From the NCBI GenBank assembly GCA_022113835.1, contig JAILWY010000027.1, positions 8,496,501-8,560,500 on the forward strand: 64,000 bases of DNA, in the 5' to 3' direction. This document shows, piece after piece, positions 27,624 through 41,100 of the stretch (its first letter is position 1; every line of letters begins with the position of its first letter). This DNA is from Atopsyche davidsoni (Eukaryota > Arthropoda > Insecta > Trichoptera > Hydrobiosidae). The notes below the pieces were generated by a model. It saw nothing but the letters and a program-made list of their open reading frames with translations. It did not search any database and was not told where the DNA came from. Both the position numbers and the translations under genes were made by a program.

Positions 27624-28999
27624 TATATATTGTACCATATATGAAAATCAATTGAAAATCAATACATCTATCTATCTTTAGTCGAACAGTAAAATTAACA
27701 AATGAAAAAATGACATGATTCCCAAAAAATATTCAGTTATGGTATTTTTTTAAAATGATATCGTATTTCTCAACTTAATTCATATAGTTTTATATGTAAA
27801 GATGATTTTTAATGGTGCAAAAATTTATTCAAAATTGGTAACACAAAGTGATTTTAATTTAAAAGTTTGTTGTGTTTTGGAAGGGCGAATTTAAAAAAAG
27901 CATAATATGTGCTATTTTATTAGCTAATGACTATTATTTTGTACCCCAAAAATAAAATAAAAATAACTCGTAAAAGTATTAACCCTATTTATCATTAGTG
28001 AGATAATAACCCGTATTTCATCAGTTTATATCCGTTATTACCTGTGAGAAAAATAAATACAAAATAAACTTAGTAGCAGTATTTTATTGTTAAGAATTCG
28101 TATAAAACTTAATTTAGTCTTTTTATAGTCTGTATTATCTTCTTCATGAAAACTTCACAATCATAAAAGGTTATCAAGAAGTAAATAAGACTTGAATTTA
28201 CAGTTAAAAAAAGTAACTATTTATAAAGATATATATATATATATAACTTTCTCTTATGGTTGTGGGGTTTTTTCAGGACGTTTATCGTTGGTTTAGAAAT
28301 ATTATATAAATACAGCCTGATTCTCTGAGCAACGCTTTCGAAGAAAACTTATTAATTTCATCAATTAATGAAGTTTGAGACAAAGTTTATTATTTTTCGA
28401 CGAAACCCTCTAGAATATTCGATAATTATATCATCCTAACTTTTGTATTAATATTTTATGTTATCTGTTATAAGTTTTAATATATTTATAATTAAATATA
28501 TATAAATGTCTATTTTCTTTAAAATTATTTCAAGCAGATACGACTGTAATTCTCTCATCGAAATAAATTAAATGAAAAATGTTGTGTCGATATCGCAATT
28601 ATTTAAAAAAACAATTATCTGTATTATTAGAGCACTCGTAGAAATATACATGCTTTTTAGTTTATAAAAACCGCCTGTGTTTACTGTTGGTAGATTTATT
28701 ATATAAATATTATTATCACTGATTGCAAAGCACACAAAAATAAAATGTCTCAATAATGGTTAATTTCTCACTGTGCTAGCATTATCTATCTGCCCACCAA
28801 GTATGAGCATTTACTAAGTAAATAAAAAAATAAGTTCCACTATACATTATATGTCTGTTTTATTATGTATTTTCACTTATTTTGAACACCAACATAACGT
28901 ATTTGTCGGCTGAATTTTTTACCACCGCTTATTTAGATGGCGTAGAAGATAACACGACATTCACAAATAAAATAAATAAATTATTTTCCTTTGAACTTT
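21656..28999. other. AT-rich non-coding stretch upstream of the tau start
   Basis: No gene is supported. A GC-richer segment at about 22,100-22,305 has an 85-codon minus frame without a recognised domain. A similar small block lies at 25,640-25,760. The longest plus frame (24,224-24,565) is AT-biased Ile/Tyr/Asn-rich translation and not gene-like. Non-coding tau 5' exons or promoters could be here but leave no trace I can read. Confidence 0.45.
27561..27620. repeat. Poly(A) tract followed by (TA)n microsatellite
   Basis: About 30 bases of A-rich sequence (two runs of A split by AAATAAAATA) run straight into fifteen TA units. An A-rich tail beside a simple repeat can mark an old retroelement 3' end, but no element body is recognisable next to it. 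Confidence 0.9.
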
Positions 29000-29104
29000 T
29001 TTACTTTACGATGAAATTGGTTTTTAGCTTTTCTCCTTCTTCGACCGGAAAAGGACCGAAAGCTTGCGGACAGTGTAAGAAGTGCGGGTATTTAAACAGG
29101 CAAC

Positions 29105-29137
29105 ATGGCAGCCCAGCCCCCGGGGTCTGAATTTGCG
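29105..29137 (+). CDS. Tau coding exon 1 (start codon exon), [11 protein letters not shown]
   Basis: ATG at 29,105 has A at -3 and G at +4, and the short GC-rich frame ends at GCG followed by the donor GTAAGC. It exits in phase 0, matching entry into the next exon at 33,396, so the start joins [11 protein letters not shown] to [11 protein letters not shown], a continuous Pro-rich composition. The preceding 70 bases are GC-richer and may be 5' UTR; a TTTTTAG acceptor-like site at about 29,029 could attach an upstream non-coding exon. Other start exons cannot be ruled out. Confidence 0.6.
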
Positions 29138-32100
29138 GTAAGCTTTGCTTTTTCTTCCCGAACTGTAAGAACACTCGAGAAGAAAAAATTATAACGTAGC
29201 CACGACTAGTTTCATGCATTTTGCACGTCATGACATTCATGCTCCTTATATTAAAGATAACGAACAAAATTTCTATTAAAAAATATCATATTCATTCAAG
29301 GGAATCAGATAAATTTTGTTTGTATTGTAATGTTAAAATTTCAGTGTTTATCGTTGAAAATAAAATTCCCTTTCAGTTTTGCCATAATTCGAAAATTTTG
29401 CATAAACCAACTCAATAGCTTTGAGCTCATAATCAGTATTTGATTCTAGCTGTTATGCAGGTAGTGTGCAGTGTTTTGGTCGTCATTTCAATGGCATTTC
29501 CGCCGCCACCATGGAGACCAGGGGTAGTCAAACTTTACTTTTTAAATTACAGGTGGCGGTCTAGCATTGATAATACTAATACATATTCAATATAAAGCTA
29601 TTTTGGTCGGAGAAAATAATTATTTCTTCTCACAAACTATCAGTTTGTGCGGGGTGGGTATGGATTGTTACGCGGTCCACGCTTTGGCCACCCCTGTAAT
29701 AGATAATCACAGAGGATGCAATTTTGTCAGAGCAATGCTACAATACATAAATGTTGTTAAGTTTTTCTTAATTTAGCTTTGACATGCACCGCTTTTGAAA
29801 TTGATAAAATAGCATCCGTATTATTACTAAATATATTAATTTAGTAAAATGACGTATATTTAAACGTCACGTCATTCATTCATCCAAATCGTTTCTATTT
29901 CTATAATCACATAAAAAAACTTTTCCCTTCAAACAAAAACTCCATTCTGTTGCGAATTAATGGGGTTTAGTGGAGTGCCGCAAGAAACTAGCGAAGCGAG
30001 TTTTAGATTACGAAAGTTTCCCTGCAGCGCGGCTGGCGGCCATTTTGACGGCCATTTTGACGGCTCGACCTTGAAGCGGCCCAAGATGGCGCCGGCCTCA
30101 TTCGGATAGATTAAATTATTCGGCTGCGTGCGGAAGATGTGTATTTCCGAACGATAAATAATGCCTTAATACGCAACGCGTCGTGGGAGGGAGGAGCGCG
30201 AGTTATGGCGGGCCCTCCCATGCAGCCATACAACAGGTCTTTACTCTCACGGGAAATAAATACCTATCCCTGTTATTTAGTATTTACACATGTATTTAAA
30301 TTGTCTTTCAGCTCATGCAAAAAAAGGCTTTTTATCCATATTTTTCCTTACACCAACTCAATATCTAAAATAGAGGAATCCGTGTACGCCACCATGGATT
30401 CCAGACATGGATGAAGGAACCCGTGTTTTAAGACTCAAAACCTACGCCAGGACCAGGAGACAGCCATATATTTTATTTTAAGCATAGCCCTAAATAACTA
30501 GTACAAATTAACATAAAATTAAAAAAAAGATTACTGGAAACCAAAAGAAGTTTAAAAAAAATACTAAAAAAACATCGTAAATTATTTGCAGTAAATGCGA
30601 ATTTATTGTTTTTGATAACATAAAAATTCATACAAAACATTTCAATTCAATCAATACCACCATCAAACATATCAATTTATCTTTTATTTAAATATAAGCG
30701 TACTTGACAAGTAATACTTAATTATTGATTTTCTGATGCAAATATTTACATACCTTACAAAATATATAAAAAGTACGTCGTCATTTCACTGAGTATTGAT
30801 GATATTTTTTTTATTAAAAATACAAGTTTGTTTACTTATTTAAATATTTTATATATAATAAAATACTTGAGTGATTTTTCCCCATGTTAATTTTTATTGG
30901 TGACCGGTTTCGCCAACCTTTAACGTTGGCATTGTCAACGGCAATACCAACAGCATTATCAAAAATGCATGGCATTAACAAAAATCACTCAAGTAATTTA
31001 TTATAATGGAATTCCACTAAGTATTCTCTGTCAAAAATATTGAATAACTATTTATTTATTTAAAAATATATATTGTTTTGCACGCCACTGAGTATTGATC
31101 TCTCAATACGCAGGCAATTATATTCGGCCGGTGATGTATTCAACTCAACAGCACTAAACAATATCCAATTTAAATATACAACGAAGAAATTGCCCGGCGT
31201 GAAAATGCTTTTCGGGACGAAATTTATTTATTCTATAAATCGCGCAAAAATTGATCCCCAGTCCCCGTGGAATTGGATAGCGAGCTTGTATTTTTCCATA
31301 AACCTTAACGGATCCATGTACATTATTTATATGAAAAATGGTCGATGTAAGCATAAATCTTTATGTAACAATATATTATAATATATTAGGAATGAATTTT
31401 TCTTATACATACATCTACTATATATAGACACCGGGAATAGTTTATTTTGATACACGAAGGCTTGAATCACAAGTTATTTTATATGGCTGGATTGGCGATT
31501 TGATTTTTTTTTTTATTAAATGCAAATCATGTTTTGTGTGAAATGTGACTACATGCGATATAGTTTTGCGACAAAACGAACTAATTGTATTGTAATATTA
31601 AAGTATATAATATATTTTATTGTATAAGTATCTAGTTACGGTTAATGCGGTTTTTAAATAAATATAAATTTATCAACTGTTAATTAATTAGACGTGACAG
31701 CTATTTGACCAAAAAATGATGATATATTAAAAAAATTAATTATTTTCAAAAGATTTTTTTGCCTAATTATGGTAGTGTTTTTTTTAATCTGGATATATTT
31801 AAGTAATAAATATTTTTTCGTAGATTCATAACGACCAAAAATAGTTACCTGTTCGTTCGAATTTGGCAAAGAAGTCTCGAGTTATAACAGTACTTACCTG
31901 TCAGCTTAAATCCACCCTGCCTGAAGGCTGTGCGGGATGGTGTCACCTTGCGAGCACTCTGAGACACCCCAGGAGCCTTCTGTGCTAAGGGGGTGCACAG
32001 CTCATGAGCCCCTAATAAGGGGAAAAGTGGAGACATTTTGTAAATACACCCGATTAACCGGGACACGTAAATAAGTGCTAGTTTGAGTCAAATATTTATT

Positions 32101-35100
32101 TTTCATATATATTTTTGATTAATATATTCACTAAGTTTTCCCTTTAAATTTTTGTATATATTATAAAAAAATATATCAAATAATTATGATATTTGTGGTC
32201 ACTGTGAAACAGTATAAATAAATTGGTGATTAAAATTACCAATAAAGGGTAAAGTTTCCATTATAAATTGAACAGCCTCAGGGTCAAAAGTAAGCAACGA
32301 CGGTACTTTTTTGATAAATTATTTTACATGTCAAATATGTAACAATGTCTTACATTCTATCCGGTGTTTTTTCGCAAGAATCTTGCGATGGAAAAATGTT
32401 TTACCATCATTTTTATACTTTATGGCCCGCCGCTCTTCTCGGAAATTGAATAAACAAGATTCTGAGGATCCTACGAAAAACAAAAAACGGCTCGAGAACT
32501 TCTCATTTTTGCTGGGCAATGAATGCTTTCTGTTTCAGTTTATATAGGCGTAGCCATTATAATTATTTTTCCTTGGATACTGTGCGGATATAATTTTTGT
32601 TGGGCTAGTCTCGGTTCAACTGTCTCCTATCGACTTGGGGTGTCAAGTAATAATGCATTTAACCTAAGTTCGCAGTTTTTATTTGTCTTAAATTCAGAAA
32701 GGCTCAATCATTAATAATTGAGAGACCTGACTGAATCACGACTTAGATTATAATATCTTTCTGCTCGGTTTATCTATGAATAAAACACGCCTTTGTAAAG
32801 CGTAGCGCGTTAAGTCTAGTTATTTTTTATTGTCTTCCTTTTATGGCTGTTGAAAAATAATAATGATAAAACCTCAAGGACACCGAAAAGTTTCACAATG
32901 TCCGCATATTATTATATGTACTAAAACAGAAAACTGATTTTACACCACATTAATCAGGATATAAAAAAAGATATATGTCGTTTATGTGTTTTGAGACCCG
33001 AAAGCGAATGTTTCTTTGACTTTTTCGCTCCCAAGTCCGCAGTACGTCATAGATTAGCATGGAGATTAGCACGTGCCTGACACGAGGAAGCTTCCTAATG
33101 AGATAATGCCGTATTCATTATCTACATTTTAATTAAAAGCTACCGTGGAGTTTGGTGAACAGTTCCGTATGCCGAAATTCATTAAAACCGCGACTGTAGT
33201 GCAGCTAATTAAAAAGGCTTATCAATTTAATAAGAGTTCAAAATTGTTTTTCTTCAAGAATGCTAGATATTCATGCACTTATACTGGAAAATATCATAAA
33301 ATATCGTGCGTAATCGCAAATATTGGTATAATCTGATATATTGGTATAATTGGTGTGTCATGTTACTTTGAATGTGTTTTGACTTTATATCCAAGGCTCG
33401 TCCTCCCGGAGCTCCCGGGCCGCCACAGCCGCGCCCTCAGGCTCCGCCCGCCGCTCAAGGACCTCCGCGCCCCTTCTTACCGGGCGGCCCCGTGGGACCT
33501 CCGCGCACTCCCGTCCCGCAGCAGCGGCCTTCGGGTCCCAACTCCTTCGCGCCTCAGCAGCCGCCTTCGCCGCAGCCGCGTCCACCCGGCCCGGGACAGG
33601 CGCCCCCCTACATCCAGGGCCAGTCTCCGCCGCCCGGCGCTCCCAGAGGCCCCCCTCCCGTGCGCCAGCCGGGACCGAACCCGCTGGAGAAACAGAACTC
33701 CTTCCAGCAGCAGCGTCCCCCGGCCCCTCCGCTGGGACAAGTCTCGCGACAAGGATCTCTAGCCAATCTCGGTCCCCCCCCAGACTCCCCGGGAGGCTTA
33801 CCGCGCCGCCCGCCGATGGAGCCGGACGGGACTCCGCCGGCGGCCGCCAAGAACAGGAGCTTCAGCATCGCCGGGCCACCCGGAGCTTCTCTCTCGCACG
33901 AGGAGGAGCAGCGCCGGCGCTCCGTTAGCGCTCTCGGAGGACGCCCCGAGGAGACGGCCGTCAAGCCTGGCCTCGCGTTCATCAAGGAGGGAGTTCAGTC
34001 CTTCGACAAGAAGGAGTCCCCGCTCAATGTGGGGCTGACCAGGTTGTCCAGGGAGGACGTGAACAGGGGATCTCGCGAGAGCGTCAGGTCGGATGGCTCC
34101 GATGGAAACAGACCGGAGTCGCGGCTCTCCGGATCCAAGATGACCGAGTCCATAATGGGATCGCTCGACGGGGATGAGAGGAAAAATGGCATTCCAAAGC
34201 GGCAGGATGACGACGATGACGTGGTTCTCCAGAACAACAAATCTCCCGGGCAAAACGGGACCCCCAGCAAATCCCCGTCCGAGAACGGCTACAAGGGGTC
34301 TCCCGCGCCGATCGACCGCTCGCCTTCTCTGAGCAGGACCGACTCCTCGCCGGATCAGAAGCCGAAGACGGACTCCCCCAACAGGCCGTCCTCCGTCATG
34401 TCCAACGCGTCCAGGACCCCAGAGCCGGCGACCAAGTCTCCCATGCCGGGGGAGAACAGACCTCCATCCACAATGTCCCACAAATCTGAAGATCCGGACT
34501 CGGCCGGCGGGAGGCCAGTATCCAGAGCTGGAGTCAAGCCGACGGACTTCGGCGCGCCCATTAAGTCAGATCTGGACGAAAAGAAGTCGATCATTACCAG
34601 GAAGGCAATGTCAGCGCCGCGTGAGCGCAGAGGTACCTATTCTATTTTATTTGATGTAACTCAGATGTGACAGAATCTCGTAAGGAACTTATTAGTTATA
34701 ATATATTTGATGCTTGTTTTGTAATGTATACTTCCGCTAATGTTCAATTTCCTGTTGCAGAAGGGGACAATGATAGCGGCGTTGACGAATCCACACAAGG
34801 AAACGTAAGTGTATTTCTACTATATATTTTACATCCCCTAACACTAATTCTTAATGCATTATGACATGCATTTTTTTAATTGTACATAATGTCCCATTGT
34901 GATTTTGATTCGTACCATAAAATATTTCATCGTATTTTTTTACGCCATGCCACAATATGCTGCGTATGTTCTCGTGGTATTTTTTTAAAATAATATATCT
35001 GAGTTTTTACGTATAAACAAAGAAAAACAGTTTTTGTTAGCTAAAAAATATATTGGTAAACTATTCAATGCCCACCTTTACGCAAAGCCAGAACGGTGAA

Positions 35101-38100
35101 AATAATTGATCATCGGGGTGGGGTTAATCCCATTTTTACGGAAATGAAAGCATTTCATTAGTTTTCATTACACATCATTTTAAAAGGACATTTTTTTATA
35201 TAAAAAATATCCACAAAACCAATGCTGTGTAATATAGTCCTGGTTGCCTGTAAAGTTTCATTTGCATTTTTAAAACGTTTAAACTTTCTTGTAAGAGCTT
35301 TTCAAGTCTTCAAATCAATAATTTCTGAAAACGCAATATTTCCATTTTTTTATTTTAGTGTATTAAATAATTTATAAACCTTAGTATATATTTAGCTACT
35401 TATTATATTTACATTTTTAATGAATTTTTTTTAATTATTAAAACTTTATTTTTTGAATGTTTAAAGGTACACTCAATATTTTATAATCGTTTATAGTTAA
35501 GTGCCAAAAAAAATATAATTTTCCCTTAGAGGTTTGCCTGGGTAATATTTAATAAAAACTGAAACCATCCGTCATTTTATACTATACGTTATATATGTAT
35601 ACGCATTATTGACTTTTTAAAAACTTAATCAAAAACTATAAACTAATTATTTTAATACAATATCAGTTATAATGGGTTTTACTAACGAGGTTTACTAATT
35701 GGAACTACGGTTAGAATATATTAACAGGCGGTTCGCAAACTATGATATAAGTCGTAGTTATTTAAATATACGTAATATTATAAATTATTACAAGGAATTT
35801 TAATAGAGCCTGTCTAGTAAGGATATCTGACGAATGTAGAATCACGTTCTAGCGAAAGAACTTCTCTATGAAAAACGTGCCACGCGTACTAATATGCTTC
35901 TGAAATACGCACAAAGGCTGTACAACAATTTTATAATCGATAGCATCTACGCGAGTACTACTTTTATAAAATAATATGAAGTTAATACTTCAGATCGCGA
36001 CAAAGTGACAAGCTTTTGGCAGCCTAAAAAAATATTTAAGCACCATGTATAAATATTTGGAAGTCTCGTTTGAAGGTACCTGAAGTGGAAAACACACCCG
36101 AAATTTTTTTATATGCGAGAACAAACACTTTGAGTACCGCAAGGGTCTGCACTTACTAAAATATATATTTTCTCATTTCGCTCCAAAAATATACCCAACC
36201 CCTTTAATAGACACATTTGGATTTTCTTACCCTTTTATTAGAGGTTCTCCCTTTGTCATAATTTAGAATACCTTGCTTTAATTATATGTTAACCCTTTTA
36301 TTATTATTACAATATTTATACTGTGGTGGTTCGTTTGAGTCGCAGAATACAATAATTCTTCTTCTGTTGCTTCTCCTCATAGGAGGTTGGTGACCATTTC
36401 CTCGAACATATCCTATCCTGGGCTAGTCTAACCAATCCGGCTGCACTTCCCATTAAGTGCAAATTCCGCATCCACGTGAACTTCCTTCTTTTAATGCAAC
36501 TTTTTCCTTGGACAATCAGCTTGAGGATGCCATACTTTTTGTTACGAAACATGTGACCAAAATAAGTGACCTTTCGCATATTTACCAACGCCAAGAGTTC
36601 CCTTTCTTCGCTCATTCTGACGCGGTCAACCCATGGTATCTTAAGGATTCTCCTATACAGCCACATTTCTGCTGCCTCAATTCTTCGCATAGTAGCTGTC
36701 TTGAGTGTCCAAGCTTCGACTCCAAGACGACATAACATTTGGTGAATCTTCAGCGAGATTTCAGGGCTATATCTCTTGAGCATAGTACCTTTCTCAAATT
36801 ATTAAGGCAGTTGCTACCAGCCTTTTAATTGCCTCTGGTGTCCAACCAGACACCAGAGGCAGTCCATTACGAGGCGAAATCGTGTCATTTAATTGTCACT
36901 TTATTTTTCTATGTCGAAAATTGATTTTTTTACAGAGTTTTGAGAAAACTATAAATTATAGTTATCTATTTTTTTATTATTTAATTGACGTCCATTTTCA
37001 GGGTAAAATAAAATCTTGAAGATGTTGAAAAATTGGATAAAATGACGACTTTTCAAAACCAATGTTTGTTAAAGATTTTTTTTTTTTAATTTTTTAAATG
37101 ATATATCGCACAGGGTTTATATTTAATCTTTTAAATCCAATTTAAAAAAAGACTCTTGGAAAAGGGACATGACGAATCTCCGAATTCCTACACTTCAATA
37201 GGAAAACACATATTTATCATATTGATAGTAAACTTATACGAAATAAAAATATATTCTGTTCGGAAAAAGGGATGTATCAAACTTTTTGCATTTAAATTTT
37301 TTTGATTGGTGCAATCGATTTTTCGCAAAACGGATTAGAAAATTAAAAAAAAAAAAAAAACTCGATTATGGGACCTAGGCCCTTAAATATTTCAACAAAT
37401 AAAAATTTCAAACCGCTTGTGAATCTTTTTTCGCTTGTTAGAGACTCATATGACTAATGGAGTCTGAGATTGAACATACGACGAAAAAAGGTAGTAACGC
37501 TTGTGTCTGGATGCATCGTGTTTGGTTCATAGAATTTGAATGGTTTTTCAGGAGCACGTGAATGGGTCTCCTCAGTCTCCTGGCAAGAAGTCCCCCAGCA
37601 AGATCCCCGGGCTGCGCGGGGAGGCTGCGAGGGGAGGAGCGCGTCTGCCCGTGGCGAGGTCCCCGAGCAAGAGCGCCGTGCCCCACACCCCCGACTCCAC
37701 GACCTCCAACACATCCATCGACAAGAAAAGTTTGTACATTCACATAAATACTACTTAATATATCACAAATTCAAGCCATTTTATTTTTGTAATGGTTTCA
37801 TTCGATATTTTTTCATATTTTTGGTCTACTTCGGTTTCATAGAAATAATGATGGACAGTGATTTTTTTTGACATCCAAATGCCTTTTTGATAATATGAAA
37901 TTTGATATCACATTTGCTGTTTAAATACAAAGTATTATATAATATTTTCATTACCTTATTAAACCTTAGAAAATAATATTCTTCATGCTTATATTCTTTA
38001 TTGTTCTTTTGAAAACCTGCTATTAGGTCATTTTCAAATATGAAAATTTTAGGGATGTTTTTATTTTAAGTATACAAAAATATTAATAGGCACGTCAATG

Positions 38101-41100
38101 ATATTTAAAAGCTTGTACAATGTAAGATTGAATAAAAATTCATAATTGTAGCATTTTCCGCGTCCTGCGTCCCTTTTCTTCTCAGATGCCTATAATACAA
38201 GTAATGCCACGCCTCTCGACATAAATATACGCAGCATTTCATTCAGCAGGCGCGCTTCAAAACTAATGTCCCCAGTAGCAATTACAGTGCATTTTATCGT
38301 AAAATCGTAAGTGAGGAAGTATTCTCTTTGCTCGAAGAAGTCCCGATGAACAAGGTGCAAGTCGGAGCCGCGCCCTCGCCGAACATCAAAGCGGTCAAGT
38401 CCAAGATCGGCTCCCTCGAGAATGCCACCCACAAGCCGGGCGGAGGGAAGATTCGCATCGAGAATCGGAAGCTCGACTTCAAGGCAGCCCCCAAGATCGC
38501 AGCCAAGAATGACACCTACGTACCTGGCGGGGGCGACAAGAAGGTTAGCTACAATTTACTATTTAATTCATTACAAAATCTTCGATTATATCTCCTTCTT
38601 CGGGTGCCTCTCCTCAGAGGAAGTTGGTGACCATCTCACTGTCATTGGCTCACTTATGCCGAGCCAGTGATATAATCACTGGCTCGGCAGAATAGTGTAG
38701 TCCTTGGGTCCTTCTACATCGCAGTTTTATGTATTGCTGCTGTCCAATAGCATTAATATAGCATATAGCGTCATTTTATTGTTGATAAAAACTATTATTA
38801 AAAAAATATTATCTTTAAATGGCTATGCTTGCAATACGGTGTACGGCCATCCTCTAATACAACATGTGGCTTACATGGTTTTCTTTGTGTCGGAAAAATA
38901 TGTGTAATAAACCCTAATTTGCTATGTTTACACACATTTTGTTAAATATACACATAATCTAGCTATGGTCAATTGTGTATAGAGTATAGTGGAAGAGGGT
39001 GTTAAAAATATGATTAATTTTACTAAAGATTAGGCTTAAAATTATTTCAGCAAATAATATTAAAAGAGAAAAAAAATCGTGTATAAAATTAGATCTATGA
39101 AGAAAATATGAAGCTGGGTTTTTTTATTGCCCAATATTTCTGAAACAATTGATTTTATTTTATACTGTTGTATATAAGTAGGGTTGTATATAAGCCCAAC
39201 ATCATTACAATTAATTATTATCCTTAAATTATTTTTCAATATAATAAATACTAAGCAATAAAATAAAGTATAAAAAAAATAAAAGATTTTACTTGTATAT
39301 ATTTCAGATAACGCAAAAGAAACTGCAATGGAATGCTAAATCCAAAATCGGCTCTCTGGAGAATGCCACCCACAAGCCAGGCGGTGGCGACAAGAAGATC
39401 GAAACGGTTAAGCTGGACTTCAAGGACAAAGCCAAGCCCAAGGTCGCGTCTACTGTCAACATCACACACAAGCCCGGGGGCGGTGACATCAAGGTATACC
39501 TCGTAACCCTTCACACCTAGCCACTAACCACGGTCAGCCACGAGGTGAGAGTAGGGAAACAACCATCCAACCAACTTCACTTGATGGAATAGTTCAATGT
39601 CCACTATTTTCAGTTATAACATAATACCATAATACAATATCGGAAATAATGTAATCAAAAAACTAAAATAATCAAACTCGCTTACGCTCACAAAATTAGC
39701 ATTTTTAAGTAAAAGCTGGCTTTTTTTCCTTCTTGAATTCTAATCAGTGTTAAAAAGATGTGATTTGAAAACTCTTGGTTATTTATTTAAAAAAAAATAA
39801 TAAAAAACGATTCCAACTGTTCAACGTCGGTAGTAATAATGATTTGTTGATTAAAAAATAAATCAATATTAAAAATATGTTTTTACATTCTTGGTAAACA
39901 AAAAAACAAACCAAATTTATTTCAGCTACTAAGAGATATAATAAAACAAATAATAATAACATCTCATCTATTTTTCACTCTTTTTTGGACAAAAAAATAG
40001 CCAATTGCAATTAGTAGTTACACATAAACTGATTTTATCTGGCGATTAGTACTAATCAGAGACTAATGTTGAATTGTTTAATTTTCTTTTGATGTAACCC
40101 AAACACTGATTGAAATCTTTTGCTTTGGTCGATAATAAGCTTTGTCCATTCTGTCTGCATTGAACTATTCCACCGAGTAAATAGGGACATAGTCACAACA
40201 GAAGACTGATGCACTTGAAAGGCTGTATGCCCAACGATGCTTGATGGCTTGTTTTGTCATAGATTTTGATATATTTTACAATTTTTTAAAATATCACGTA
40301 GTAAATGTGAAAATAAGTAACTTATTTTTTACTCTTACACTATTTAAATTAATAATTATTATGAAAAGCAATTCAGTACATTTCTAAGATAGTAATGTCT
40401 TTTAAATTTTAGGTTTTTAATCTAAAGCTTAACACAGCGAAAAATCAAAATTAGGCTTTGTCGAAATTTAGTAAAAAAGTAAAAATTGAATACAAATTAC
40501 TAACACCTAATTATTAAGTAGTTTACCGAGCAATTTGTTTAGTTACAATTGAGCAATTAAAACTTTAAGCTAAGGGCACACTGTAGGGATCAGAATATGA
40601 AAGAATTAATTTTTGTTTCATTTATGTTTTTTTTATACTTTCAATTCAGTGTACAAATGCAAAGGAAGGAACCGATGTGAGTAAATAGAATATTTCCAGG
40701 TTTCAAGAGTGATGTAGTGCCACACGATGTGAGGAGTTTGAGTGACTGTATTTCAGTGTAATATTGGACGGCACATTAATGTATTTGTGTTCTTGTCTGC
40801 TTATATCTGATATTATCCGTGTGTTTGTGTCCATTGTCCAAGTAGTAGAGTTTCACCAGTAAATTTGTATATCTGAAAAGGGTTTATTGAGACAGTAGTT
40901 CCACATGTATTATTGCTTATTTCTAGTTTGTGAAATGGCCCACGTGCAGATGGAGAAAGTCATCCAAACATATACCATTGAATTCCATATGGAAGGTTAG
41001 TGCCGGTACAGTCAGAGAACTCTCCCGGCATGTCTCGGCAGTCCTAATCGTTGTGTACACTCACAGGAATGTCGCATACCACACTACCTCTACTCCACAT

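Larger units (their letters stand above)
34805..37551 (+). other. Tau intron 3 with retroelement fragment and hairpin
   Basis: A 2.7 kb AT-rich intron. It contains an antisense reverse-transcriptase fragment (36,316-36,790) and a 12-13 bp perfect hairpin (36,830-36,861). Nothing else is readable in it. Confidence 0.7.

Noticed and set aside
30205..30236. ATG with [10 protein letters not shown] and a CAG-GTCTTT junction as an alternative tau start exon
   Set aside because: It ends in phase 2, which does not fit exon 2 (phase 0), and the donor is weak.
30388..30414. GCCACCATGG start context at 30,388
   Set aside because: The frame stops after six codons and no donor precedes the stop.
33385..34594. 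Several long open frames antisense or out of frame to tau exon 2, up to 227 codons
   Set aside because: They are shadows caused by the high GC and lack of stops in the Pro-rich exon; none has splice support or a domain.
38186..38306. Exon-like segment with strong acceptor (TTCTTCTCAG) and strong donor (CGTAAGT) before tau exon 5
   Set aside because: Its exit phase does not fit exon 5, only about 31 bases would remain as an intron, and the frame continuous with exon 5 meets a stop.
40927..40995. 69-base phase 0-0 segment between TTTCTAG and GGTTAGT inside tau intron 6
   Set aside because: It would insert a Cys/Trp-rich peptide into the middle of a microtubule-binding repeat and has no tau-like composition; probably chance splice sites.
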